Below are positions 1 through 5,122 of a DNA stretch of 5,558 bases, in pieces. The DNA comes from Chloroflexota bacterium. GTDB lineage: Bacteria > Chloroflexota > Dehalococcoidia > Lucifugimonadales > UBA3495. Positions within the stretch are counted from its first letter, which is position 1, and each line of letters starts with the position of its first letter. The position numbers were made by a program, and so were the translations under genes. The stretch covers positions 1-5,558 of the forward strand of contig JADFPM010000188.1 of assembly GCA_022562335.1 (NCBI GenBank), given 5' to 3'. Below the pieces are notes generated by a model. That model searched no databases and had not been told where the DNA came from. It saw only the letters and a list, made by a program, of their open reading frames with translations.

Positions 1-211
1 ACCGCGAAATCTCCCGGCCGAAACGCCAATCCCGCCGCCGTTTCGGTCCTCCATCATGATCCAGGCTAGATATAGCCGTTATGGTAATATGGTTTTACGG
101 TGACGGGCCGGGGGCGACCTCCGGCAACTCGCCGTCCATCTGCCGGATCGCGTTTCCAGGGTCATACCGGTCCTAGATCGGTAAAAGCTTGGCGACGAGG
201 TCCGCGGTTAT
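1..211. other. non-coding region upstream of tRNA-Ser
   Basis: I find no supported gene here. The longest readings open at the left edge are short: one frame runs from base 3 to a TGA at 57-59 and would give a very basic 18-residue tail. That could be the end of an upstream gene, but it cannot be told from chance. An inverted repeat at 16-48 (CCGAAAC at 18-24 against GTTTCGG at 40-46, extended outward by one G-T and one G-C pair) could be the terminator stem of an upstream gene, though no T-run follows it. A second hairpin at 64-77 is GGCTA, loop GATA, TAGCC. Bases 66-98 are AT-rich against the GC-rich background, with a TAATAT at 85-90 that could be a -10 element, but no convincing -35 is visible. 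Confidence 0.5.
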
Positions 212-301
212 GGAGGGATGGCCGAGTGGACGAAGGCGGCGGTCTTGAAAACCGCTATATGGGCAACTGTATCGTGGGTTCGAATCCCACTCCCTCCGCC
301 A
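212..301 (+). tRNA. tRNA-Ser (anticodon UGA)
   Basis: This is a complete class II tRNA of 90 nt. The acceptor stem pairs GGAGGGA (212-218) with TCCCTCC (291-297), followed by discriminator G298 and an encoded CCA at 299-301. The D arm is 221-237 (GCC/GGC stem). The anticodon stem GCGGT/ACCGC (239-243/251-255) holds the loop CTTGAAA, giving anticodon TGA at 246-248, which reads UCA and related Ser codons. The variable arm at 256-273 is long, as expected for serine tRNA, and the T arm is GTGGG-TTCGAAT-CCCAC (274-290). Discriminator G and the long variable arm are known identity elements for seryl-tRNA synthetase. It stands alone, with no other tRNA in the window. Confidence 0.98.
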
Positions 302-327
302 TTTCCTCGCCGGGACTCCAGGGAGCA

Positions 328-349
328 GCCGACGTCTCCAGACGTTGGC
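328..349 (+). terminator. hairpin after tRNA-Ser, possible terminator or leader structure
   Basis: GCCGACGTC (328-336) pairs with GACGTTGGC (341-349) around a TCCA loop, giving a 9-bp stem with one G-T wobble. It lies 27 bases past the CCA of the tRNA and 28 bases before the ATG at 378. No T-run follows, so classical intrinsic termination is doubtful. It could instead protect or process the tRNA 3' trailer, or sit in the leader of the next gene. Confidence 0.35.
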
Positions 350-377
350 GCTACGGTGTCTCGTATAGGAGCCGGGT

Positions 378-1061
378 ATGGCGCAAGAACTGGGCCGGGT
401 AACGAGGCCTTCGGCCAGCCAGTATCAGGGGCGCAGAAAACTGCTACTCGTTCCTCTGCTCTACGGCCCATCGGCCGATGCCAAAGACGGAGTGGCCATC
501 CTTCAGACATATTGGGATCAAATGCAAACCCAGGTGGCTTCTTTAGAGTCGGCCTTGGGAGGTTTGACCCACATCTACCATGAAAGTCTAACCCAGGGCG
601 GTGATGACGGGCTCAAGCAGTTGGAGGTCCGGGACCAACGCAGTCACGGGTTCGTCCAATCCAAGTGCGGGGAGGGAGCTACCCTGGAGGCCACCGAAAA
701 CGCGGATCTGCTCGCCGAAACCCTGGACCTCCAGCGGTGCCTGATGATACCCCTGGCCAGCGAAAAGGTGACTCTTCAGCTTCAAGAATGGTTCGCCAAC
801 TGCAATCGCGAGCGTTACGAGCACATAACACGGCAAATCGATGAGACCCTGGGGCCTGACCAGACCGGCCTGCTGATGATCAGCGAGCGCCACCGGGTGC
901 AATTTCCCCAAGATATTGAGGTTTTTTACGTGTCGCCTCCCGCGCTGGACGAGTTCCACCGATGGTTGCAGAATTGGATCGCGGAGCAGCAAAAGCAAGC
1001 CACTCAAACCCCTGATCCAGGCGTCGGCCAGGAGCAGGAAACCCAGGATTCTTCGGGCTAG
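378..1061 (+). CDS. uncharacterised conserved-looking protein, 227 aa
   Basis: I do not recognise a named family. The ATG at 378 follows AGGAG (367-371) at a 6-base spacing, which supports this start. The protein looks soluble, with no signal peptide or clear membrane helix. Three parts stand out. An N-terminal segment around residues 21-31 (KLLLVPLLYGP) resembles a buried beta strand. It is followed by a probably helical stretch (about 38-61) ending in a THIYHESL motif (64-71). After a middle helical region comes a C-terminal block at about 164-200, GLLMISE, then RVQFPQDIEVFYVSPPALD, then an aromatic FHRWLQNW. The last 25 or so residues are polar, rich in Gln, Thr and Glu, and look disordered. 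The alternation of hydrophobic core segments and the good ribosome binding site argue for a real gene. It follows tRNA-Ser by 76 bases and shares no obvious operon with its neighbours. I recall similar proteins annotated as hypothetical in Dehalococcoidia but cannot verify this. Confidence 0.8.
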   Translation: MAQELGRVTRPSASQYQGRRKLLLVPLLYGPSADAKDGVAILQTYWDQMQTQVASLESALGGLTHIYHESLTQGGDDGLKQLEVRDQRSHGFVQSKCGEGATLEATENADLLAETLDLQRCLMIPLASEKVTLQLQEWFANCNRERYEHITRQIDETLGPDQTGLLMISERHRVQFPQDIEVFYVSPPALDEFHRWLQNWIAEQQKQATQTPDPGVGQEQETQDSSG

Positions 1062-1095
1062 GCGGCCTTGGGGATACCGGCGGCTTTGATTGCCG

Positions 1096-1129
1096 GGGTA
1101 AACTGAAAATACCCGCCGATTTAACGGCG
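1096..1129. repeat. two adjacent inverted repeats in the 1062-1284 gap
   Basis: GGGTA (1096-1100) and TACCC (1110-1114) form a 5-bp stem with a 9-base loop. Directly after it, sharing base 1114, CGCCG (1114-1118) and CGGCG (1125-1129) form a second 5-bp stem with a 6-base loop. They are mutually exclusive at one base only. They lie downstream of the 227-aa gene on the plus strand and cover the stop region of the minus-strand small ORF. There is no T-run in either direction, so they are weak terminator candidates. Repeats this short can arise by chance in GC-rich DNA. Confidence 0.25.
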
Positions 1130-1195
1130 CACCGGTAACTCAGCCATCGATAGGTCCACACCGCCGTCGGCTTCCAGCCGTCCATGGGGAGTCAT
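1121..1195 (-). CDS. small ORF, 24 aa, with strong ribosome binding site
   Basis: On the minus strand an ATG at 1195-1193 is preceded by a perfect AGGAGGT (1207-1201) at a 5-base spacing, the strongest Shine-Dalgarno match I found in the window. The ORF encodes MTPHGRLEADGGVDLS followed by MAELPVRR and ends at TAA (1123-1121). The same frame continues after this TAA for 20 sense codons (IGGYFQFTPAIKAAGIPKAA) to a TAG at 1060-1058. That stop overlaps the stop codon of the 227-aa plus-strand gene. So it may be a genuine 24-residue peptide, or a 45-residue protein broken by a nonsense change. It may also be chance. The peptide has no signal sequence or membrane segment. A TATAAT at 1265-1260 could start its transcript. 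I do not recognise a family. Confidence 0.4.
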   Translation of the reverse strand: MTPHGRLEADGGVDLSMAELPVRR

Positions 1196-1200
1196 TGGAA

Positions 1201-1207
1201 ACCTCCT
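1201..1207 (-). promoter_or_regulatory. perfect Shine-Dalgarno AGGAGGT for the small ORF
   Basis: The plus strand reads ACCTCCT here, so the minus strand reads AGGAGGT, matching the anti-SD over seven bases. It is 5 bases from the ATG at 1195, an effective spacing. It is the main reason to take the small ORF seriously, because the plus strand has no function for this sequence. Confidence 0.5.
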
Positions 1208-1259
1208 GGCATCTCTACCACGATGACGGATAATATGCCGAACCGAAAATACCCCGTGA

Positions 1260-1265
1260 ATTATA
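1260..1265 (-). promoter_or_regulatory. possible -10 element (TATAAT) for the small ORF
   Basis: The minus strand reads TATAAT at 1265-1260, the consensus -10, inside a GC-rich region. A start near 1253 would leave a leader of about 45 bases before the AGGAGGT. No TTGACA-like -35 is visible at 16-18 bases and there is no extended TG, so this is a weak candidate. It lies 20 bases ahead of the plus-strand ATG at 1285, so it would make the two genes divergent with overlapping control DNA. Confidence 0.22.
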
Positions 1266-1284
1266 CCGATCACCCGAGGGCAGC

Positions 1285-2586
1285 ATGAGACCGGGATTGA
1301 TGGCCGGGATCGCCGCCGGGTTATTGTTGCTCGGGGCCATCGTCGCAGGACGGCTCATGGTGGGCCTGACAACCCCCATCGTCAGTTCGGCGCCGCCGCA
1401 ACTGCTCACACCCACGCCCACCAACACACCGGTCCCAAATTTGAGACTATCGCCGAGCACCGCCGTGGCCAACCAGACGATAACCCTCACCGGAACCAAC
1501 TTCACGGCGTCGGCCACGCCCGGCGGTGCGGGTGCTGGCGGTGTCCATCAGATCACCGGCAGCGGGTCCAGCGTCATCACGCTGGACGACGTGCCGCTGG
1601 AGCCTCCTGGGGTTACGTATCCGGTGAACCTGGATAGCGGCGGGAACCTGCTGGTCACCGTGGTCATACCGGTCAACAATACAACGATAACCGACGGCAC
1701 CCTGGTGATGAAGGTCACCGACAGCGCCGGCCAGTCCGACACGGCCAGTTTAAAGATCGCCAAACGGTCCCTTACCATAACCCCTGACGAGGGCTTCCGG
1801 GGCAGCATCGTCACCGCCAAAGGCACCGGGTTCCCGGCCTCCAATCCCCGGACCAGCACCAGAACGGTGAGGCTGGACTACGGCAGTAATTTCGTGGGGA
1901 CCGCCACGCCCGACGCCGAGGGGAAATTTGAGATGACGTTCACCGTCCCATTGACCGCGGGCATCCCTTCCAGCAATACGGTGACAGCCACTGGAGTGGG
2001 CACCACCGGGACGGCTACCGACGGCCACAAAGTTCCCAACCCCACGTTGAAACTGATTCCCGACGAAGGAGCCCCCGGCGCCACCATCGAATTCAGTGGC
2101 GAAGGGTTTCCCGGATTCGCCACCGCCACCACCGTGGATTTCGGCGGTCTTTCAGTGCTGCCTTCCCAGGCGCCCACCACCCCGGCCGACGGCCAGATAT
2201 CCATATCCGTCCTGGTGCCCCAATTGGACCTCGGGGTTCAAGTGGTTCGGTTAGCCGTGGGCCGGGCCAGCGCCGTCGCCACCTTCACGATCGTCGAACC
2301 CGACCCCACCCCCACACCCTTGCCCACGGCCACGCCTTTACCATTCGTCGATACGGCCTCGGCCTTGGAGCCACTCTCGGAGAATCTGGTGAGGGTTTGG
2401 AGTTTTGACAACACGACCAAGGAGTGGTCTTACTACGACCCCCGCCCGGTTTTCGCCACGTTCAATACGGTGACCCGATTGGTGCGCGGCCAGATCTACT
2501 GGATCAAGATCAAAGAGGCACAGACGGTAACCCTCAACGGATCGGAGCGGACCTTGTACCTGGGCTGGAATCTGCTAGCTTGGTGA
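1285..2586 (+). CDS. membrane-anchored IPT/TIG-like repeat surface protein, 433 aa
   Basis: The protein has an N-terminal hydrophobic segment at about residues 5-22 after a single Arg, fitting a signal anchor or uncleaved signal peptide. There is no lipobox Cys. A Thr-Pro-rich spacer (about 42-51) follows. Three beta-sandwich repeats of IPT/TIG type come next: about 52-158, 161-249 and 252-337. Each opens with a similar pattern: LRLSPSTAVANQTITLTGTN, then LTITPDEGFRGSIVTAKGTG, then LKLIPDEGAPGATIEFSGEG. The first has a Gly-rich insertion at 80-95. A second Pro-Thr linker (337-353, EPDPTPTPLPTATPLP) leads to an 80-residue C-terminal module (354-433). This is rich in Trp and Tyr (VRVWSFDN, YDPRPVF, GQIYWIKI) and ends in GWNLLAW. 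The architecture suggests a protein displayed outside the cytoplasmic membrane, perhaps for binding or adhesion; no catalytic motif is visible. The ATG at 1285 follows GAGGG (1276-1280), and a downstream Met at residue 6 is less likely because it shortens the anchor. It is probably transcribed alone. Confidence 0.85.
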   Translation: MRPGLMAGIAAGLLLLGAIVAGRLMVGLTTPIVSSAPPQLLTPTPTNTPVPNLRLSPSTAVANQTITLTGTNFTASATPGGAGAGGVHQITGSGSSVITLDDVPLEPPGVTYPVNLDSGGNLLVTVVIPVNNTTITDGTLVMKVTDSAGQSDTASLKIAKRSLTITPDEGFRGSIVTAKGTGFPASNPRTSTRTVRLDYGSNFVGTATPDAEGKFEMTFTVPLTAGIPSSNTVTATGVGTTGTATDGHKVPNPTLKLIPDEGAPGATIEFSGEGFPGFATATTVDFGGLSVLPSQAPTTPADGQISISVLVPQLDLGVQVVRLAVGRASAVATFTIVEPDPTPTPLPTATPLPFVDTASALEPLSENLVRVWSFDNTTKEWSYYDPRPVFATFNTVTRLVRGQIYWIKIKEAQTVTLNGSERTLYLGWNLLAW

Positions 2587-2639
2587 CTTCCCCTGAGGGG
2601 TCCTTCACGGGCGTTCATCTGGCCGAACTTCACCGCCTG

Positions 2640-2648
2640 TGCCATAAT
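2640..2648 (+). promoter_or_regulatory. possible extended -10 promoter for moaDE
   Basis: TGCCATAAT (2640-2648) fits an extended -10 (TGn plus CATAAT, one mismatch to TATAAT). It sits at the start of an AT-rich patch (2644-2654) in otherwise GC-rich DNA. No good -35 is visible, which extended -10 promoters can do without. Transcription from near 2655 would give a leader of about 115 bases before moaD. That leader contains a small stem, CATCA (2707-2711) with TGATG (2716-2720), but no recognisable Mo-cofactor riboswitch. Confidence 0.35.
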
Positions 2649-2769
2649 TAAAAGTCCAGCCAGCGACGGGCCACCAATCATCCCCGAGCGTTCCAACGGC
2701 ACACTCCATCAACAATGATGATGAGACTGTGAGGCCCTTCCCCCGCCGGCTGATACGGATCTTGCTGAT

Positions 2770-3015
2770 ATGGAATTAGAAGTTAGATTTTTCGCCCTTT
2801 ACCGGGAGCGTGCCGGCAGGAATATGGTCTCCTTGGACCTGCCGGACAAATCAACGGTGGCCGATCTGACAGCCGAGGTGCGCCGCCGGTATCCAAATTT
2901 GGCGCCTCCCGATGTGTCCATAGTGGTGGCGGTAAACGCCGACTACGCCGAGCCGGAAACATTGCTCCAGCCGGGGGACGACGTGTGCCTGATACCGCCG
3001 GTCAGTGGAGGATAG
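2770..3015 (+). CDS. moaD: MoaD, molybdopterin synthase small (sulfur-carrier) subunit
   Basis: This is a ubiquitin-fold sulfur carrier of 81 residues, the usual length. In the family, the C-terminal Gly is adenylated by a MoeB-type enzyme and converted to a thiocarboxylate. It then inserts into MoaE and donates sulfur to precursor Z (cPMP) in the cytoplasm. Family features seen are the N-terminal strand EVRFFALYRERAG (residues 4-16), the hydrophobic strand VVAVNADYA (52-60), and the ending LLQPGDDVCLIPPVSGG (65-81) with the essential Gly80-Gly81. The ATG at 2770 is the only reasonable start, since no other start codon lies between it and the upstream in-frame TGA at 2722. There is no clear Shine-Dalgarno before it, which is unusual next to the strong one for moaE. 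moaE begins 4 bases after the stop, so the two are very likely cotranscribed and made together. Confidence 0.95.
   Translation: MELEVRFFALYRERAGRNMVSLDLPDKSTVADLTAEVRRRYPNLAPPDVSIVVAVNADYAEPETLLQPGDDVCLIPPVSGG
3007..3011 (+). promoter_or_regulatory. ribosome binding site that fixes the moaE start
   Basis: GGAGG at 3007-3011 lies 8 bases before the ATG at 3020 and favours that start over the GTG at 3005, which would place this motif inside the coding region. The same bases form the last sense codons of moaD (GGA GGA, Gly80-Gly81) just before its TAG, so one sequence serves the sulfur-carrying diglycine and ribosome recruitment for moaE. Confidence 0.7.
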
Positions 3016-3019
3016 CAAA

Positions 3020-3478
3020 ATGATCGAGCTTACCCATGACGTATTGGACGCCGAAAAGGTCACCGCCCTGGTCAGAAATGACACCAACGGGGCGGTGGTG
3101 ACCTTCCTGGGCACCACACGGAATAACTTCCAAGGCCGCCGGGTGGTGACCTTGGAGTACGAAGCATTTGAAGAGATGGCCTTGAAGAAGCTGGAGGATA
3201 TCCGGCAAGAGATACGGGCCGAATTCTCCATCGAAGACATTGCCATCGCCCACAGGATCGGCATAGTTCCCATCGGCGAAGTCAGTCTGGTGGTCGCAGT
3301 GGCGTCTCCCCACCGAGTTGAGGCATTCCAGGCCTGTCAAAAAGCCGTGGACCGTCTAAAAGAGACGGTTCCCATCTGGAAAAAAGAGGTTTTCGAGGAC
3401 GGATCTAGGTGGGTGGCCTGCGAGGACCACGAATTCGAAATGCCGGGCGGGGTGCCCGCTTCCTCGCCGGAAGACTAA
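3020..3478 (+). CDS. moaE: MoaE, molybdopterin synthase catalytic large subunit
   Basis: MoaE forms a heterotetramer with two MoaD subunits and turns precursor Z (cPMP) into molybdopterin by adding the dithiolene sulfurs. From the ATG at 3020 it is 152 residues, near the family length. Family signatures seen are GAVVTFLGTTRN (24-35), LEYEAFEEMA (45-54), AHRIGIVPIGE (77-87), VAVASPHRVEAFQAC (92-106) and the catalytic segment RLKETVPIWKKE (112-123). Lys114 and Lys121 match by position the two active-site lysines of E. coli MoaE (Lys119 and Lys126). The C-terminal 15 or so residues (after FEMPGG) are a poorly conserved tail. A longer form from GTG 3005 would add five residues and overlap moaD by 11 bases; the GGAGG at 3007-3011 argues against it. 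It is the second gene of a moaDE pair and converges on radA. Confidence 0.96.
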   Translation: MIELTHDVLDAEKVTALVRNDTNGAVVTFLGTTRNNFQGRRVVTLEYEAFEEMALKKLEDIRQEIRAEFSIEDIAIAHRIGIVPIGEVSLVVAVASPHRVEAFQACQKAVDRLKETVPIWKKEVFEDGSRWVACEDHEFEMPGGVPASSPED

Positions 3479-3495
3479 CGGCTAGACCAACCGTT
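3477..3495. terminator. weak hairpin between convergent moaE and radA
   Basis: AACGG (3477-3481) and CCGTT (3491-3495) form a 5-bp stem around a 9-base loop. They overlap the stop codons of both genes, which are only 16 bases apart. A GTTTAAAC palindrome at 3493-3500 gives a short T/A run. This could act as a small shared terminator, but the stem is short and the call is tentative. Confidence 0.25.
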
Positions 3496-4946
3496 TAAAC
3501 CCCTGCAAGGGCCGTCTCTTGCCGAAGTGCCGGCGGAATCTCCGGCGGAACCTGGCTGATCCCGTCTCCAAGGGCCTTCTGGACGGCCTCCCGCACTGAA
3601 CCCACGTAAATCAGTTGCATCCCCGGTGGCGGGTCCGCCTGTTCGCGGTTAGCAGCCGGTAAGATACAATGAGAGAATCCCAACCGGGCGGCTTCCTGCA
3701 CCCTTCGCTGGGCTTGCGGAGCAGGCCTGACCTCGCCGCTGAGTCCGACTTCGCCAAAGACCGTCAGGTCATTTTTCAATGCCCGATTCAGCAGGCTGGA
3801 AGCCATAGCCAAGACCACCGGCAGATCGGCCGCCGGTTCACTGATCCTAAATCCGCCGGCAACGTTGACAATGATATCCTGTCCGGCCAAGTCCAAACCG
3901 CCGCGCCGGCTGGCGACAGCCGACAGCATCAGCAGCCGGTTGTAATCGACCCCATTGCCCACTCTGCGGGGAGTTGGCCCGTGGGATGGCGAAGTCAGCG
4001 CCTGCACTTCCAGCATCAAGGGCCGGTTACCTTCCAAGACCGGGACCACCGCCGCTCCCACCGCCTCGTGGTAACGTTGAGCGAGCATCGCTTTGGAGGG
4101 ATCGGTCACCTCGGTGAGTCCCAGCCCGGTCATCTCAAACACGCCTACTTCCGATGTCGAGCCAAAACGGTTTTTGGTGTTGCGCAAAATTCGATAAGCG
4201 CCTGCATCCTGAGCTTCCAAGTAGGTGACAACATCCACCATGTGCTCCAGCACCCTGGGACCGGCGACGCCGCCGTCCTTGGTCACATGTCCCGCCAGAA
4301 ATACCGGTGTGTGGCTGCTTTTGGCCCATCGCATCAACCGTAGGCCCGACTCTCTAACCTGGGCCACACTTCCCGGACCTGACGCAACCTCCCGGCAGTA
4401 AAGGGTCTGGATAGAATCCACAATGACCAACGCCGGACGGCATTCATCCAGCTTTTCCAGGATGGTGTCCACGTCGGATTCGGGCAGGATGAAAATCCCT
4501 TCACCCGTTATCCCCAGACGCTGCGACCGGATTTTGATCTGGTGCGGCGACTCCTCGCCGGTCACGTAAAGGACATGTTTGCCCTGGCAGGCCAGGTACC
4601 CGGCGATCTGCAACAGCAGCGTGGATTTGCCCACTCCCGGCTCTCCGGTCAACAGCACCACAGAACCGGCCACGATGCCGCCGCCCAACACCCGGTTGAT
4701 CTCCTGGCCCGGCAGCGATATAAGGGGCCGGTCTTCCGGGTCCAGTTGGGACAACTCCTCTAACGGTTGGCGTCCGGTGGAATTCCAACTCGCCGCTGAA
4801 GGTGCTTTTAGTGCGGGTTTCACCTCCACCAAGGGCAGCGCCGATCCGCAGGCCGGAGACGGGCAAAATCCAGACCACTTGGCGGTTTCGTTGCCGCAGT
4901 CCCGGCAGGCAAATACCGTCCGTTGATTCTCCGCAGAGCGAACCAC
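3495..4946 (-). CDS. radA: RadA (Sms), DNA repair and recombination ATPase
   Basis: RadA is a cytoplasmic RecA-like ATPase that promotes branch migration in recombinational repair. The protein is 483 residues, slightly longer than E. coli RadA (about 460). Domains in order are an N-terminal zinc finger with Cys14, Cys17, Cys28 and Cys33, then the RecA-like ATPase core, then the C-terminal Lon-protease-like domain (about 290-460). The core has Walker A GEPGVGKST (101-109), Walker B LVIVDSIQ (173-180), GHVTKDG (219-225) and the RadA signature KNRFG (258-262). The start is a GTG at 4946, placed 5 bases after AGGGGGT (4958-4952), and it puts the zinc finger at the normal distance from the N terminus. 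The second Cys pair is C-x4-C rather than C-x2-C, and the usual Trp-Asn after it is missing. It lies downstream of clpC on the same strand, separated by a terminator and a probable own promoter. A 20-residue tail after the Lon-like domain is poorly conserved. Confidence 0.97.
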   Translation of the reverse strand: MVRSAENQRTVFACRDCGNETAKWSGFCPSPACGSALPLVEVKPALKAPSAASWNSTGRQPLEELSQLDPEDRPLISLPGQEINRVLGGGIVAGSVVLLTGEPGVGKSTLLLQIAGYLACQGKHVLYVTGEESPHQIKIRSQRLGITGEGIFILPESDVDTILEKLDECRPALVIVDSIQTLYCREVASGPGSVAQVRESGLRLMRWAKSSHTPVFLAGHVTKDGGVAGPRVLEHMVDVVTYLEAQDAGAYRILRNTKNRFGSTSEVGVFEMTGLGLTEVTDPSKAMLAQRYHEAVGAAVVPVLEGNRPLMLEVQALTSPSHGPTPRRVGNGVDYNRLLMLSAVASRRGGLDLAGQDIIVNVAGGFRISEPAADLPVVLAMASSLLNRALKNDLTVFGEVGLSGEVRPAPQAQRRVQEAARLGFSHCILPAANREQADPPPGMQLIYVGSVREAVQKALGDGISQVPPEIPPALRQETALAGV

Positions 4947-5050
4947 CCTACACCCCCTACCTCTCCATCTGTTTGATCGATTGCAAGCCTGGCCTAAAGA
5001 CCTGAGACCCAGGATGAGACGGTTCCAGGCGTCATCGGGCGGCCAGGCAG

Positions 5051-5059
5051 ATTATAACA
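5051..5059 (-). promoter_or_regulatory. probable radA promoter, extended -10 (TGTTATAAT)
   Basis: The minus strand reads TGTTATAAT at 5059-5051, a perfect extended -10 (TGn plus TATAAT). No -35 match is present at the expected distance; that position falls on the loop and arm of the terminator hairpin at 5061-5090. Transcription from about 5044 would give radA a leader of about 98 bases. An inverted repeat, GCCTGGCC (4987-4994) against GGCCAGGC (5041-5048), brackets most of that leader. Confidence 0.55.
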
Positions 5060-5060
5060 G

Positions 5061-5090
5061 CAGAAGGCCCCACTTTCGTGGGGCCTTCTG
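5061..5090 (-). terminator. 13-bp terminator hairpin after clpC
   Basis: CAGAAGGCCCCAC (5061-5073) pairs perfectly with GTGGGGCCTTCTG (5078-5090) around a 4-base loop. It lies 32 bases past the clpC stop on the minus strand and is by far the strongest hairpin in the window. The downstream minus sequence is CTGTTATAAT, only partly T-rich, so termination may be incomplete and some readthrough into radA is possible. In the plus direction there is no gene for it to serve. Confidence 0.75.
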
Positions 5091-5122
5091 TCAGTAGCCT
5101 CTGATTGGCGCCCTGTTGCAGA

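Noticed and set aside
100..583. Overlapping open frames on both strands (100-402 +, 218-583 +, 208-510 -)
   Set aside because: They run through the tRNA-Ser gene and its flanks, have low-complexity Arg/Gly/Pro-rich translations and no family resemblance.
1077..1096. CCGGC/GCCGG hairpin as terminator of the 227-aa gene
   Set aside because: It is a 5-bp stem with a 10-base loop and no T-run, expected by chance in GC-rich sequence.
588..1185. Minus-strand frames opposite the 227-aa gene (588-1007 and 880-1185)
   Set aside because: They are shadows of the plus-strand gene, which has a good RBS and protein-like composition. The 880-1185 frame starts inside the small ORF in a different phase, without its own RBS.
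2590..2600. CCCC-TGA-GGGG hairpin after the surface-protein gene as a terminator
   Set aside because: The stem has only four pairs and a three-base loop, with no T-run after it.
2496..2702. Minus-strand 68-aa frame in the gap before moaD
   Set aside because: Two thirds of it lies antisense to the surface-protein gene and its GTG start has no usable RBS.
2655..2769. Molybdenum cofactor riboswitch in the moaDE leader
   Set aside because: Such elements occur upstream of Mo-cofactor genes, but I could not find their conserved stems or loops; only one short stem (2707-2720) is present.
3669..4343. 224-aa plus-strand frame opposite radA
   Set aside because: It is a shadow of radA, whose motifs are unmistakable; the translation is rich in His, Gln, Ser and Arg, as antisense frames are.
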